DNA of 64,000 bases from JAWLHU01 sp041690255. Its GTDB lineage: Bacteria > Bacillota > Sulfobacillia > Symbiobacteriales > Symbiobacteriaceae. Below, in pieces: positions 52,834 to 61,451 of this stretch. Below the pieces are notes generated by a model, which saw only the letters and a program-made list of their open reading frames with translations, was not told the DNA's origin and ran no database searches. The stretch is from the NCBI GenBank assembly GCA_041690255.1, contig JAWLHU010000008.1, positions 124,001-188,000 of the forward strand, in the 5' to 3' direction. Positions within the stretch are counted from its first letter, which is position 1, and each line of letters starts with the position of its first letter. A program made the position numbers and the translations under genes.

Positions 52834-53850
52834 CTATGACGCCACACGCGATGACAGCCGGAGCGCTTTCCAATCCACGAGCCTCTGCTGTTCTTCATCC
52901 CACAGAACCAATCGCAGTAATGCCAGACTCCCCTGCACAGACACAGGCCTGACGGTCTGAAACAGCGGGTTTTCCTCATGACACGCCTGCAGCATGTAAT
53001 TCGGCACCCGGGCCGCGAGATGATGGATATGATGATAGTTAATACTTGCCACGAACCACTGCAAGATGCTAGGCAATTGGTAGAAGGAGCTTCCGTACAA
53101 GGTCGCTACCTCATACTTCCACTCGTGGTCACGCTCCCAGTACGTCCCTTCAAAGGTGTGCTGTACATACAGGAGCCAAAGCCCTGCTGCCCCCGAGAGC
53201 CAGAGAATGGGGCCCAGAACGAGGGCGAATGCCTGTAGGCCAACTGTTTTCCATGCGACCGCCACAATGACTGCCAAGGCCAAGTTGGTGAAATGTACGC
53301 TGAGTCGCGACGCCCTATCTTTCTCTGTGACGAACCTTTCTACAATCAAGATCTTGAGGAGCGGGGCGATTCCGAAGAGCACCAACGGATGGCGAAACAG
53401 GCGATATGCAATGCGTACGATCAGTGGAGCTTCCAGGTACTCCCTCACAGTCATGGTCCACAGATAACCGTGCCCGCGCTTGTCCAGATTCCCTACCGTA
53501 GCATGGTGAAGAGCGTGTCGCCGCTGCCACTGGTGAAAAGCTGTCAGCATGACGACTCCCAGCAGCGCACCTACGATATTGTTCACGCGCCGAGATGGAA
53601 ACAGCGAGGCATGAGCAAGATCGTGAAAGAGGCTGAACGCCCGAACATAGAGTCCCGCGGCAGGAATGCCAAGCAGCAGAGTAAGCCAAATAGATACGTC
53701 CAAGGATCTGTACATCAGGTATACTAGCAGGCCCAATGGCACCATGGTGTTTACCATTTGCCACGTACCGTGAAGCCAATCTGCCTTCTCATATCTCGAG
53801 ACGATTCGGCGCCAATCTGACAGTGTTTGGTTTTGGTTCGAAACTTCCAT
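52834..53850 (-). CDS. Membrane fatty acid desaturase
   Basis: The 338-residue di-iron membrane desaturase introduces double bonds into acyl chains. The three histidine boxes are present: HDLAH (76-80), HALHH (112-116) and HHIHH (about 270). Four to six membrane helices lie between them. ATG 53850 has GAGGAGG 9 nt upstream; the frame runs open 15 codons further. Its base composition is visibly more A+T-rich than its neighbours, and its promoter region is AT-rich, consistent with acquisition by transfer. Substrate regiospecificity is not predictable. Confidence 0.9.
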   Translation of the reverse strand: MEVSNQNQTLSDWRRIVSRYEKADWLHGTWQMVNTMVPLGLLVYLMYRSLDVSIWLTLLLGIPAAGLYVRAFSLFHDLAHASLFPSRRVNNIVGALLGVVMLTAFHQWQRRHALHHATVGNLDKRGHGYLWTMTVREYLEAPLIVRIAYRLFRHPLVLFGIAPLLKILIVERFVTEKDRASRLSVHFTNLALAVIVAVAWKTVGLQAFALVLGPILWLSGAAGLWLLYVQHTFEGTYWERDHEWKYEVATLYGSSFYQLPSILQWFVASINYHHIHHLAARVPNYMLQACHEENPLFQTVRPVSVQGSLALLRLVLWDEEQQRLVDWKALRLSSRVAS

Positions 53851-53917
53851 TGTGCAGGCCTCCTCGCTGGCATCAAGAACCATTAAACAAGACAATTGAG
53901 AGTGAAAATTATATTCA

Positions 53918-53946
53918 AATATACCAACCTACTGCAAGATCGTCAA
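53918..53946 (-). promoter_or_regulatory. Sigma-A type promoter of the desaturase gene
   Basis: On the minus strand TTGACG (53946-53941) and TATATT (53923-53918) are 17 nt apart in an AT-rich stretch. Confidence 0.78.
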
Positions 53947-54003
53947 GTCCAATTACCGGGCGAGGCTCAGCCTCATATGGGCGGGCCAGGGCGCAAAAGT
54001 CAG

Positions 54004-54030
54004 CATCCCGAGGAGAATCTCCTCGGGATG
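54004..54030 (-). terminator. Terminator of the ABC exporter genes
   Basis: CATCCCGAGGAGA and TCTCCTCGGGATG form a 13-bp stem; on the minus strand CTGACTTTTG follows. Confidence 0.8.
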
Positions 54031-54036
54031 TCCTCT

Positions 54037-55635
54037 TCATGATTTCAGCCGGAAGTGCCGGCCCGTGGCCGCTGCGATCAGCAGGGCAACGGTACCGAGG
54101 CCGTAGATAGTGGGTGCACCGGCGGCAGCCGCATCGGGCAGGCGGCCCAGAAAGTCCCCGGCGGGGCCACTGTTCAGGCTGGCGTAGAGCAGGAGGAGGT
54201 AGACCAGTTCAAAGGCCCGCGTGCCGCCAGTCCAGATACCGAGGGCAAGGGCAAGGGCCGGCACGAAGAGGGCGCCAACCAGCCCGACCAGGAGGCTGCC
54301 CCAGTCGCTGCCAAACCAGAACCGTATGGCGAAGCCGGTCCCCAGCACCATGGTGAGGATCACGCTACCCACGTAGGTTGCCGGCAACTGCCGGTGGATG
54401 GGGTACGGCGCCGAAAAGGTAAGTTCCGCTGTCCGATAGAGTTCATCGCGCGAGCCGGTCTCGGCGAGGCGGAAGATCAGGAGTGCCCAGGTGAGGGGCA
54501 GGAGGAATTGGCGGGCTTCGGTGAGTGGCAGGCCCAGGCTGCCCGCGATGCATCCACCGGCTGCGAGGTACCACCAGAGGGGGGTGCCCCGTTGCATCAT
54601 GCGAACCTCTGCCAGGAGGGTCACCCCGAATAGGGAGAGTCCGCCCCATGTCGATCCTGCGCGCTGGAGCGGTGTGAGCTGGCGGACCGGCGGGTGTAGC
54701 TCAGGCTGGATCTCGGGCAAAGCGACGGGAGGGCGGGCTGTGGAGCGGTGCCATGCCCGCTCCCGGGTGGGATCGAAGCGCCGGAAGGGAAGCGTGGCAC
54801 AGAGGGCTATTCCCACGGCGATCAGAATCCACCAGAGGTGGCTGGCGACCTCGGCTGCCGTCCAGTCAAAGCCTGGCCAGGTGAAGACGTTGCCGGGATC
54901 CAGCCGACTGATTCCTCCCATGGACCATCCGCTGGGAGCGGTGGGAACCGTCGCGTGAAGGGCTGCCAGCATCGACTTTTGGGCGGCCTGGACGCCGAGG
55001 AGGTCGGTGGACGGGGAAAAAAACCCGCCAGGCGAATCGCCCTGAGTCAGACCCACGACGCCCATCATCCACAGGAAGAAGTAGATCACGCTGCCCAGGG
55101 TGTGCCGTAGCCACGGAACCACATCGAAGAAGATGGCGAGGGAGGAGACCGTGGTGATCATGGGGATGGCGATTACGATAAACGGGCTGATCAGGGGCCA
55201 TAGCTCGATTTCCCGGACCTCTCCCCGCCATAGTTGCAGGAGAGTGGCGAAGAGGAGGACCACAAGGGTCATGACAGTGAGAAAGAACGAGTTGCTCATC
55301 CACTTGCCGAGGGTGTAGGCAGGTCTTGTCATTGGCGTGGTGGCCAGGATCTGCCCCACCCCGGTCGATTCGTCTCGCTCAACGCTCCCCCGGACGAGGA
55401 AGAAACCGCCGATCGAAAAGAAGAAAGCGGCCCAGAGGGCCACGTTCGCCCCCACCCAGGCGGAGTTGTAGAGACCTCGATGCCCGCCGACCCGCATAGT
55501 GGCGATGCCGCTCTCAGGGTCGGGCAACAGGAAGAAGGCGCCGAAGAGCAAGATAGCCAGGGTAATGCGGAAGCTCGGGCGCCGGATCCGCTCCAGGAAA
55601 TCGCCCCAGAGAATGTAGAGGAGTTGTCGTCCCAT
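54037..55635 (-). CDS. ABC-2 type permease, two-half membrane protein
   Basis: The 532-residue membrane protein has about twelve helices in two halves separated by a hydrophilic stretch (about 285-330). A long extracytoplasmic loop lies in the first half. It resembles the large ABC-2 permeases of the NatB/CcmB-like superfamily. It is 12 bp downstream of an ATPase gene and should form one exporter with it. The substrate is unknown. Confidence 0.85.
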   Translation of the reverse strand: MGRQLLYILWGDFLERIRRPSFRITLAILLFGAFFLLPDPESGIATMRVGGHRGLYNSAWVGANVALWAAFFFSIGGFFLVRGSVERDESTGVGQILATTPMTRPAYTLGKWMSNSFFLTVMTLVVLLFATLLQLWRGEVREIELWPLISPFIVIAIPMITTVSSLAIFFDVVPWLRHTLGSVIYFFLWMMGVVGLTQGDSPGGFFSPSTDLLGVQAAQKSMLAALHATVPTAPSGWSMGGISRLDPGNVFTWPGFDWTAAEVASHLWWILIAVGIALCATLPFRRFDPTRERAWHRSTARPPVALPEIQPELHPPVRQLTPLQRAGSTWGGLSLFGVTLLAEVRMMQRGTPLWWYLAAGGCIAGSLGLPLTEARQFLLPLTWALLIFRLAETGSRDELYRTAELTFSAPYPIHRQLPATYVGSVILTMVLGTGFAIRFWFGSDWGSLLVGLVGALFVPALALALGIWTGGTRAFELVYLLLLYASLNSGPAGDFLGRLPDAAAAGAPTIYGLGTVALLIAAATGRHFRLKS

Positions 55636-55647
55636 GGCCGCACTCCT

Positions 55648-56535
55648 TTAGGCGGTCCGACCGGCGGCCCGGTCGGTGGCGATGGCGTGGAGATAGGCGT
55701 CCTCCAAGGCGGGGGTGGCCGGGGTCGCACCGGGGCCGGGAGGAGCATCGGCGACGACTCGAATCCGGATGCCCTCCTGCCGGCGCACCGTGCTGCTGAT
55801 CAGCCAGCGCTGCTTGGCGGCGGTCAGGTCCTGGCTGGGGATCACCCACTCCCAGACCTTGCCGTCTACGCTGGCGAGCAGCGCCTCCGGGCTCGTCTGC
55901 ACGAGCAGCCGCCCCTCGTTGACCAGGGCAATCTCGGTGGCGGTCGCCTCCACGTCCGAGACGATGTGGGTGGAGAGGATCACGATCCGCTCGCCCGAGA
56001 GGTCGGCCAGCAGGTTCCGGAAGCGGACCCGCTCCTCGGGGTCAAGGCCGACGGTCGGCTCGTCCACGATCAGGAGGGCGGGGTCGTTCAGGAGTGCCTG
56101 CGCGATGCCAATCCGCTGCTTCATGCCGCCAGAAAAGCCGCCGAGCGGGCGCTTACGGGCGTGGTTCAGGTTGACCAGAGGGAGAAGTTCATCGATCCGT
56201 TGCCGAATTGCGGGCCCACCCAGGCCCTTGATCCCCGCCATGTACCGGAGAAACTCCTCGGCGGTCAGGTGAGGGTAGACGCCGAAGTCCTGCGGCAGGT
56301 AGCCGAGAACTGGCCGCAGAGCGTTCGGGGAGTTGGCGATATCAATCCCGTTCCAGAGGACGCGTCCGTGGGTGGGTTGCGTGATTGTGGCCAGGATCCG
56401 CATGAGCGAGGACTTGCCGGCGCCGTTGGGGCCGAGCAGCCCCACTACGCCGGGACCCAGCTTCAGGCTGAACTCCCGCAGACCCCAGACCTTGTCGCTA
56501 TACCGCTTGCTAACCTGTTCAATGATCAGTTCCAC
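55648..56535 (-). CDS. ABC transporter ATP-binding protein
   Basis: From GTG 56535 (GGGAGGA 8 nt upstream) the 295-residue ATPase has Walker A GPNGAGKSS, signature FSGGMKQRI, Walker B LLIVDEPTVGLDP and H-loop STHIVSD. The pattern is that of NatA-like exporters. An in-frame ATG 27 bp upstream lacks a ribosome site. It is followed at 12 bp by the permease gene. Confidence 0.92.
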   Translation of the reverse strand: MELIIEQVSKRYSDKVWGLREFSLKLGPGVVGLLGPNGAGKSSLMRILATITQPTHGRVLWNGIDIANSPNALRPVLGYLPQDFGVYPHLTAEEFLRYMAGIKGLGGPAIRQRIDELLPLVNLNHARKRPLGGFSGGMKQRIGIAQALLNDPALLIVDEPTVGLDPEERVRFRNLLADLSGERIVILSTHIVSDVEATATEIALVNEGRLLVQTSPEALLASVDGKVWEWVIPSQDLTAAKQRWLISSTVRRQEGIRIRVVADAPPGPGATPATPALEDAYLHAIATDRAAGRTA

Positions 56536-56610
56536 GTTGCATTCCTCCCGGAGAGTGGTCACTCCATGCGGTATGACGGTACGGGTTGGTCAAAATCCTT
56601 CAAATCACAT

Positions 56611-56643
56611 GAAAAGGGCCGCGTGGCTTTTCGCCACCCGGCC
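56611..56643 (-). terminator. Terminator of the nitroreductase gene
   Basis: On the minus strand GGCCGGGTGGC and GCCACGCGGCC pair with one mismatch around GAAAA and are followed by CTTTTC. Confidence 0.75.
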
Positions 56644-56655
56644 GTGCGGTCGTGT

Positions 56656-57312
56656 CTAGTCAATCCAACTCGTAATCTCTTCGAGGCTCTTCCGCCCCAC
56701 ATTGGGCAGTGGTCCACCGGCGGGGGTACCCAGGGCAACCAGCAGGTGCGGCTGGAAGGGGTCAGGGACCCGCAGCCTTGCCTTCAGTTCGGGAGCAACT
56801 ACCAGCACCGGACCGGTCATGGGGACGGCGCCATAGCCCATGGCATGAGCGGCTAACAGCAGGTTCATGGTCGCGAGGGAAGTCGACTTGATCGACTCCT
56901 CCTGCTTCAACTTCTCCACGGCGGCATCGTCCATGATCTCCGTGAAGACCTCCCGCATGAAGCGGGAGTCGTAGGGCTCGCCACTGATCAGAATCACCGC
57001 CGGGGCGGTGCCGAAGTGGGCGGCGTACCGCTCAAAGACGCGCAGCTTCCGGGCTGCGTCCTTCCGGCCCTGGTCCAGAAGGGTCTGGCTGACCGCTGCA
57101 AACCGCTCCTGCGTCAGCCGCTCCAGCTCACGAATCAAGGGCTGGTTGGTGACGGCGGTGAAATGCCAGGGCTGCGAGTTGGTGTCGGATGGCGCCAGGC
57201 GGGCGCAGTCCAGAATCTGTTCCAGGTCGGCACGGGGAACCGGCTGATCAGTCCACCGGCGGATTGACCGGCGGGTGCTAATAATCTCGTGTAGGATTGG
57301 AAAGCGATCCAT
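56656..57312 (-). CDS. Nitroreductase-family flavoprotein
   Basis: The 218-residue FMN-dependent NAD(P)H oxidoreductase has the N-terminal FMN motif STRRSIRRW and APSDTNSQPWHF, and the C-terminal LLVALGTPAG. Family members reduce nitroaromatics, quinones or enones. AAGGAG precedes ATG 57312. A 22-bp palindrome upstream is a probable operator for a local repressor. The physiological substrate is unknown. Confidence 0.92.
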   Translation of the reverse strand: MDRFPILHEIISTRRSIRRWTDQPVPRADLEQILDCARLAPSDTNSQPWHFTAVTNQPLIRELERLTQERFAAVSQTLLDQGRKDAARKLRVFERYAAHFGTAPAVILISGEPYDSRFMREVFTEIMDDAAVEKLKQEESIKSTSLATMNLLLAAHAMGYGAVPMTGPVLVVAPELKARLRVPDPFQPHLLVALGTPAGGPLPNVGRKSLEEITSWID

Positions 57313-57335
57313 GCTTCAACTCCTTACCTGGGTGA

Positions 57336-57357
57336 TTGTGCACATCTTCATGCACAA
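57336..57357 (-). promoter_or_regulatory. Palindromic operator upstream of the nitroreductase gene
   Basis: TTGTGCA-CATCTTCA-TGCACAA is a perfect 7-bp inverted repeat with an 8-bp spacer, 24 bp ahead of ATG 57312. The arm spacing does not match Rex or CRP/FNR sites. A MarR- or TetR-type regulator is plausible. Confidence 0.55.
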
Positions 57358-57449
57358 TTATTCGATGGATGGGGGCCTTCCTCCTGCCGGTCGGCTTTGC
57401 CTTTGGCGTCGGGGTCAATGGGGCCCGCACCCTGAGGGGTTAGATCCAC

Positions 57450-57480
57450 ACAAAGCAGCCGGAGGTCGTTCGCCTCCGGC
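57450..57480 (-). terminator. Terminator of the thioredoxin-Lgt-like fusion gene
   Basis: GCCGGAGG and CCTCCGGC form an 8-bp stem with a 7-nt loop; on the minus strand TGCTTTGTG follows. Confidence 0.75.
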
Positions 57481-57510
57481 CGTTCCCGTTATTCGGCCCG
57501 CCCGCAAGGA

Positions 57511-58758
57511 TTACCCTGCGGCCCTGCGCATGCGCTCCTGCCAGTACCAGGCCACGGTACCGACCGCTGCTGCGCCCAGTTGGAGCCCGGTCACCCCGCC
57601 CATGCCCGTGGCCGGGTGGGCCAGGTCGGCCAGCACGATCGCCAGAGCGGTGAAGACCAGGGTGGCGGTCGCCCTGGCCCCGGGTTCTGCCGGAGCCGGC
57701 GTGGCCCGTCCCACCAGCCCAGCCAGGAGGAGGAGCGGGCCGAGGGCCCAGGCGCCGGGCCCTATGGAGCCACTGGCCCCCACGGCCCCACCCAGGATCA
57801 GGGCCGGGACCACCTGGTCCAGCACCTCCACCCGGTTCGGCTCCTTGCGGAGTCCCCAGGCAACGAAAGCCAGACCGCCCAGAAGGGCACCGGGCAGAGC
57901 GAGGCTGCCGTACGGGAAGACCAGAAGGAGGCTCGGGCTGCCCAGGTAGGTCGAGGGGTCCAGGATCACGTAGATCAGTTTGGCACCGAGCACCCCGCCG
58001 ATCGCCAGGTTGAGCACCACATCCTGCGCGGGGCCCGCATCCAGCCCGGCCCGGCGGCTCCAGAGGCTACCCAGGCCGTAGGCCGCGAAAGCCCCCATCA
58101 GCCAGAAGAGCGCCCGAGTCGGGAGCACTGCGGGTCCAAGCGCGATCACATCTGACACGTAATGGCCGGGGCTCAACCGCCGGAGCCACTCCTGATCCAG
58201 GGCGCCCGCTTCCGCAGGCTCCAGAGGCTGGGTGGAAGCGGCAGCGGTCAGGTAGTCGGTCATGGAGCGAAGCGAGAGCGGCCCGGAAATGCGAGCCGTC
58301 ACGATCCCGTCCGGGCTGATGAAGAGGCTCGTGGGCAGGGATAGGGCGCGGAATGTATTGCCGGCCTCGCCTGTCGAGTCGAGAGCTACCGGAAAGGTGA
58401 ACCCGTTGGCCTGCATATAGGCCAGCGGCGTTTCTGGCCCGGTCTCCTGGGCCGTCATGTTGACCGCCAGGATCGTGGTGCCCTCGGGCAGGGATTCGTA
58501 GAGCCGCTGAATCTCGGGCATCTCCATGCGGCACGGTCCGCACCAGGAGGCCCAGAAGTTGAGGAAGACGGCCTGGCCCCGCAGGTCCGACAGCTTCAGG
58601 GTCTGCATGTCGGGCGTAACCACTTCGAGGTCGGGGGCGGGGTAGCCCACGTCGGGGCGGGGTGGGCTGTTTGGGTCCACCCCCTGGGGCCGGAATGCCC
58701 CACCGAGCAGCAGAACTACCCAGGTTGCGATCACAAGGGGCAGGAAACCTCGGCGCAT
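57511..58758 (-). CDS. TlpA/ResA-type thioredoxin fused to an Lgt-like membrane domain
   Basis: The 415-residue protein has an N-terminal membrane anchor (about 5-22) and an outward-facing TlpA/ResA-like thioredoxin domain (about 36-175). The active site is WCGPC (C73, C76), with the cis-Pro loop LPTSLFISPDG. It is followed by about seven membrane helices (about 205-410) that resemble prolipoprotein diacylglyceryl transferase, including FPYGSLALPGALLGG. The H-G and R residues of the Lgt catalytic signature are not evident, so transferase activity is doubtful. A reductase coupled to its own membrane electron carrier or partner is another reading. The HAD gene ends 4 bp upstream, and its ribosome site lies within the overlap. 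Confidence 0.82.
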   Translation of the reverse strand: MRRGFLPLVIATWVVLLLGGAFRPQGVDPNSPPRPDVGYPAPDLEVVTPDMQTLKLSDLRGQAVFLNFWASWCGPCRMEMPEIQRLYESLPEGTTILAVNMTAQETGPETPLAYMQANGFTFPVALDSTGEAGNTFRALSLPTSLFISPDGIVTARISGPLSLRSMTDYLTAAASTQPLEPAEAGALDQEWLRRLSPGHYVSDVIALGPAVLPTRALFWLMGAFAAYGLGSLWSRRAGLDAGPAQDVVLNLAIGGVLGAKLIYVILDPSTYLGSPSLLLVFPYGSLALPGALLGGLAFVAWGLRKEPNRVEVLDQVVPALILGGAVGASGSIGPGAWALGPLLLLAGLVGRATPAPAEPGARATATLVFTALAIVLADLAHPATGMGGVTGLQLGAAAVGTVAWYWQERMRRAAG

Positions 58759-58761
58759 GCG

Positions 58762-59463
58762 CTAGCGCACCTCCTGCGTCTGCTCCCACCGGAGTATGAC
58801 ATCGTAGAGTTCCTTTAAGTCATGAATCACGTAGTCGGCCGGCCGCTCTTCGCAGCCCAGCGGGTCAAACAGAACAGCACCTACACCGGCGGCATTCGCT
58901 CCAACCACATCGGCACCCCAACTGTCTCCCGCATGCAAAGCGTTAGCTGGGGCCACATTCAGAGCCGAGAGCACGTGAGCAAAGAAGGCGGGGTCAGGCT
59001 TGGGTGAGCCGAAGACGGCGGAGTCGCCCACGAAGTCGATCAGGGGCATCAACCCCAAGGCTTCGCACCGTTCAGCCAGAGTCCCGTCCCAGTTGGAGAC
59101 GAGACCGATCTTGTAGCCCCGCTCCCGCAGCCATCTGAGGAGAGGAACCGCCTCCGGGTCAATCCAGTGGCTCTCAGGTAGCTCAGCCGCTGTGCGGTGA
59201 ATCTCGCCAGCCCGGAACGCAGGCAGTCCCAGCGCTTCCAAACCGATCTCGTTGTGCTCGATCCACCAGGAATCGGTATACCGCCGTGGGTGGGATTGCC
59301 GGGCCTGAAAGAACCGCTCTGTCGCCTGCGCCGCCAGCAGCCTGGCGGTCGGGTCAAGGGGAACGGTCAACCCCGCCTGCTCGCAGAGCCAGGTGAAACG
59401 GTCCCGCTTGTGAATCCACCTGTGAACCAACGTATCGCCAACATCGAACAGCAGGGCCTTCAT
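58762..59463 (-). CDS. HAD-superfamily hydrolase
   Basis: The 233-residue protein has HAD motif 1 FDVGDTLV (nucleophile D7), motif 2 LVSNWDG, motif 3 Lys in GSPKPDP, and motif 4 HAGDSWGADVVGA. The +2 acid/base Asp of motif 1 is replaced by Gly, as in several HAD subgroups, so it may be a slow phosphatase. A helical cap (about 15-95) follows motif 1. Its stop is 3 bp from the fusion gene's start. Substrate is unknown. Confidence 0.88.
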   Translation of the reverse strand: MKALLFDVGDTLVHRWIHKRDRFTWLCEQAGLTVPLDPTARLLAAQATERFFQARQSHPRRYTDSWWIEHNEIGLEALGLPAFRAGEIHRTAAELPESHWIDPEAVPLLRWLRERGYKIGLVSNWDGTLAERCEALGLMPLIDFVGDSAVFGSPKPDPAFFAHVLSALNVAPANALHAGDSWGADVVGANAAGVGAVLFDPLGCEERPADYVIHDLKELYDVILRWEQTQEVR

Positions 59464-59585
59464 ATGAAAAAGTACCCCCCTCCGTATATTGACGCCAGAG
59501 CCCTATCAAGAGGTTTGGGTTCATAACTTGAAGTCTGGGTTTAAAATCCTCAAACCTCTGCTTTGATTTTTTTAAGAGGAAGCTC

Positions 59586-59615
59586 TTGACAGGACCGACC
59601 GTGCGCGAGTAACAT
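59586..59615 (+). promoter_or_regulatory. Sigma-A type promoter of the DUF2089-DUF4097 operon
   Basis: TTGACA (59586-59591) and TAACAT (59610-59615) are 18 nt apart, giving a leader of about 80 nt before ATG 59702. Confidence 0.72.
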
Positions 59616-59701
59616 GCGAATTGAAAGCGAGACCTGAGAGATTTTAAGGTTCACATTCAAGATTTCAAGTTGAGAGCCCGATTAAGTGAGGTGACGGACA
59701 G

Positions 59702-60094
59702 ATGCAGAAGTGGAAGATGCCAAGCCGGTGCCCCGTTTGCAGTAGCGAGTTGACCGTTGTTCGCCTGAAGTGCCGCCATTGCGACACAGCCCTGGAAGGC
59801 AACTTTGAGGTCAGCAAGTTCTCCCGGCTGTCCAAGGAGCACCTGGAGTTTGTGGAGATCTTCCTCAAGAGCCGCGGCAATATCAAGGAGGTCGAGCGGG
59901 AACTGGGGATCTCTTACCCCACGGTCCGCGGCCGGCTTGACGCCGTGCTGGAGGCGCTCGGCTACCGGGTGGAGCCGGCCGCGGTGGAGGAGACCAACCG
60001 GGTGAAGCAGGCGAAGCGCAAGGAGATCCTGGATCAGCTCAACCGCGGTGAGATCACCTCAGAAGAGGCGGTCAAACTGCTCAAAACCCTCTAG
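59702..60094 (+). CDS. DUF2089-family zinc ribbon/helix-turn-helix protein
   Basis: The 130-residue protein has a four-cysteine zinc ribbon (C10, C13, C24, C27; CPVC and CRHC). A sigma-region-4-like helix-turn-helix follows (about 48-86; GNIKEVERELGISYPTVRGR). The C-terminal helical stretch QLNRGEITSEEAVKLLKTL resembles the SHOCT-like start of the DUF4097 genes downstream. It may be a DNA-binding regulator of this operon. GTGAGGTGAC precedes ATG 59702. Confidence 0.85.
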   Translation: MQKWKMPSRCPVCSSELTVVRLKCRHCDTALEGNFEVSKFSRLSKEHLEFVEIFLKSRGNIKEVERELGISYPTVRGRLDAVLEALGYRVEPAAVEETNRVKQAKRKEILDQLNRGEITSEEAVKLLKTL

Positions 60095-60119
60095 GCACCC
60101 CCGGAAAGGAGGACCTGGC

Positions 60120-60302
60120 ATGACCCTCGTAATCGGATCTGTTCAGCTAACCATAACCCGTGTCCAGCGCCCCAAGGAGGATGACCGGCGGGCCCAGCGT
60201 GCGTTTGAGATGCATCAGGTGGAGTTGCAGATCAGCGAGGCGCGCCAGGAGGCCTTCCGGCAGATGGCCCTGAACAGCTACGGAATGCACGCCGCACGCT
60301 AG
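60120..60302 (+). CDS. Small hypothetical protein (60 residues)
   Basis: AAAGGAGG lies 8 nt before ATG 60120, and the gene fills the gap between two operon members (25 bp and 12 bp gaps). The product starts with a hydrophobic strand LVIGSVQLTITRVQ and continues as a charged helix. I recognise no family. The good ribosome site and operon position make it likely to be real. Confidence 0.65.
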   Translation: MTLVIGSVQLTITRVQRPKEDDRRAQRAFEMHQVELQISEARQEAFRQMALNSYGMHAAR

Positions 60303-60314
60303 GATGGTGACACC

Positions 60315-61433
60315 ATGAGCGAAGAACGCAAGATGATCCTGCAGATGCTCGCCGAGGGCAAGATCACGACCGATGAGGCCGATACCCTGCTCCAGGCGAT
60401 CGAGGAGTCCGAGCAGACCGCCGAAGAGGTGGTCGTGGAGAAGGCCCAGCGAACAGAGCGGACCGCCGATGGGCTCTCCGGCCTGGGCGGCATCATTGAT
60501 GAAGCGATGACAGAGGCGGCCCGTGCTCTTGACGAGACCTTCCGCTCCCTGGAGGACCGGCTGAAGCACGATGAGGCGAAGCAGGAGCAACTCCGCCGGC
60601 GGGTCGAGGACCGGATCCGCCGCTCGACCGAACAGGCCTTGGAGCGAGCCCTTCAGGCGGAGGAGCGGGCAACCCGGGCCGCCGAACGGGCTGCTGCCCG
60701 GGCCGAAGAGCAGGCCGAGCGGGTAGCCGCCCGAATGCAGGAGCAGGCGGAGCGCCTGGCCAGGAAGGCAGAGGCGACGGCCGGGAAGGTTCAGGAGAAG
60801 ATCTTCAAGGTTGGGGTTTCCATTGATAAGGAGTCGGTGGAGCGGACGGAGCGCCTCAGTCTCCCCGCCGAGCCAGGCGATCGGCTCCAGCTCGAGAGCC
60901 GTGTGGGCGATATCGAGGTCGAGTTCTACGAGGGCCAGACCATTGAGGTCGAGGTCCGCAAGCAGGTCTGGGGTAACGATGAGGCCGATGTGATCAGGCG
61001 GGCCGACTCAACGAAGACCGAGTTGGTACGTGACGGCGCTCTGGTGAAGGTGCAGTCCCGGACGCCATCGATCTCCGTTGTCGGTTTCGCCTTTGTGAAG
61101 GATGCCCGCCTGGATTACAAAGTCCGCCTTCCATACGGAACGCACCTAGACCTGAGCAGCAAGGCCGGCGAGATCCGGGTGACTGGCGACGGGCCAATCA
61201 CCACCTGGAACTTGGAGTCAAAGGTGGGCGACATCGACCTATGTGTCCCCAGCGCAGCGGATTTCGACTATGACCTGAAGAGCCGGGTAGGCGAGGTTAC
61301 CGTCAAGCTCGATCAGGACCCGGTCGTGAGCAACGAAGGGCTGGTCGGCGGTACGGCGACCGGTCGCTGTGGCAGCGGGCAGGGACAGATTCAGGCCCGG
61401 ACCGAGGTTGGCGATATCCGGCTTCACCACTAG
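60315..61433 (+). CDS. DUF4097 beta-helix protein with long coiled coil
   Basis: The 372-residue protein has an N-terminal SHOCT-like segment (ILQMLAEGKITTDEADTLL). A long Ala/Glu/Arg-rich coiled coil follows (about 85-175; repeated RAAERAAARAEEQ), then a DUF4097 repeat domain (about 185-370) with recurring short motifs SRVGDIEVEF, SKAGEIRVTG, SKVGDIDLCV and SRVGEVTVKL, one turn of beta-helix each. No signal peptide is visible. The function of DUF4097 proteins is not established; some are tied to envelope stress. It is upstream of a second DUF4097 gene. Confidence 0.82.
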   Translation: MSEERKMILQMLAEGKITTDEADTLLQAIEESEQTAEEVVVEKAQRTERTADGLSGLGGIIDEAMTEAARALDETFRSLEDRLKHDEAKQEQLRRRVEDRIRRSTEQALERALQAEERATRAAERAAARAEEQAERVAARMQEQAERLARKAEATAGKVQEKIFKVGVSIDKESVERTERLSLPAEPGDRLQLESRVGDIEVEFYEGQTIEVEVRKQVWGNDEADVIRRADSTKTELVRDGALVKVQSRTPSISVVGFAFVKDARLDYKVRLPYGTHLDLSSKAGEIRVTGDGPITTWNLESKVGDIDLCVPSAADFDYDLKSRVGEVTVKLDQDPVVSNEGLVGGTATGRCGSGQGQIQARTEVGDIRLHH

Positions 61434-61451
61434 AGCAGGAGGCTGTTGAGC

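Noticed and set aside
57336..57357. Rex (NADH-sensing) operator
   Set aside because: Rex sites have TTGTG and CACAA separated by 8 nt; here the gap is 12 nt.
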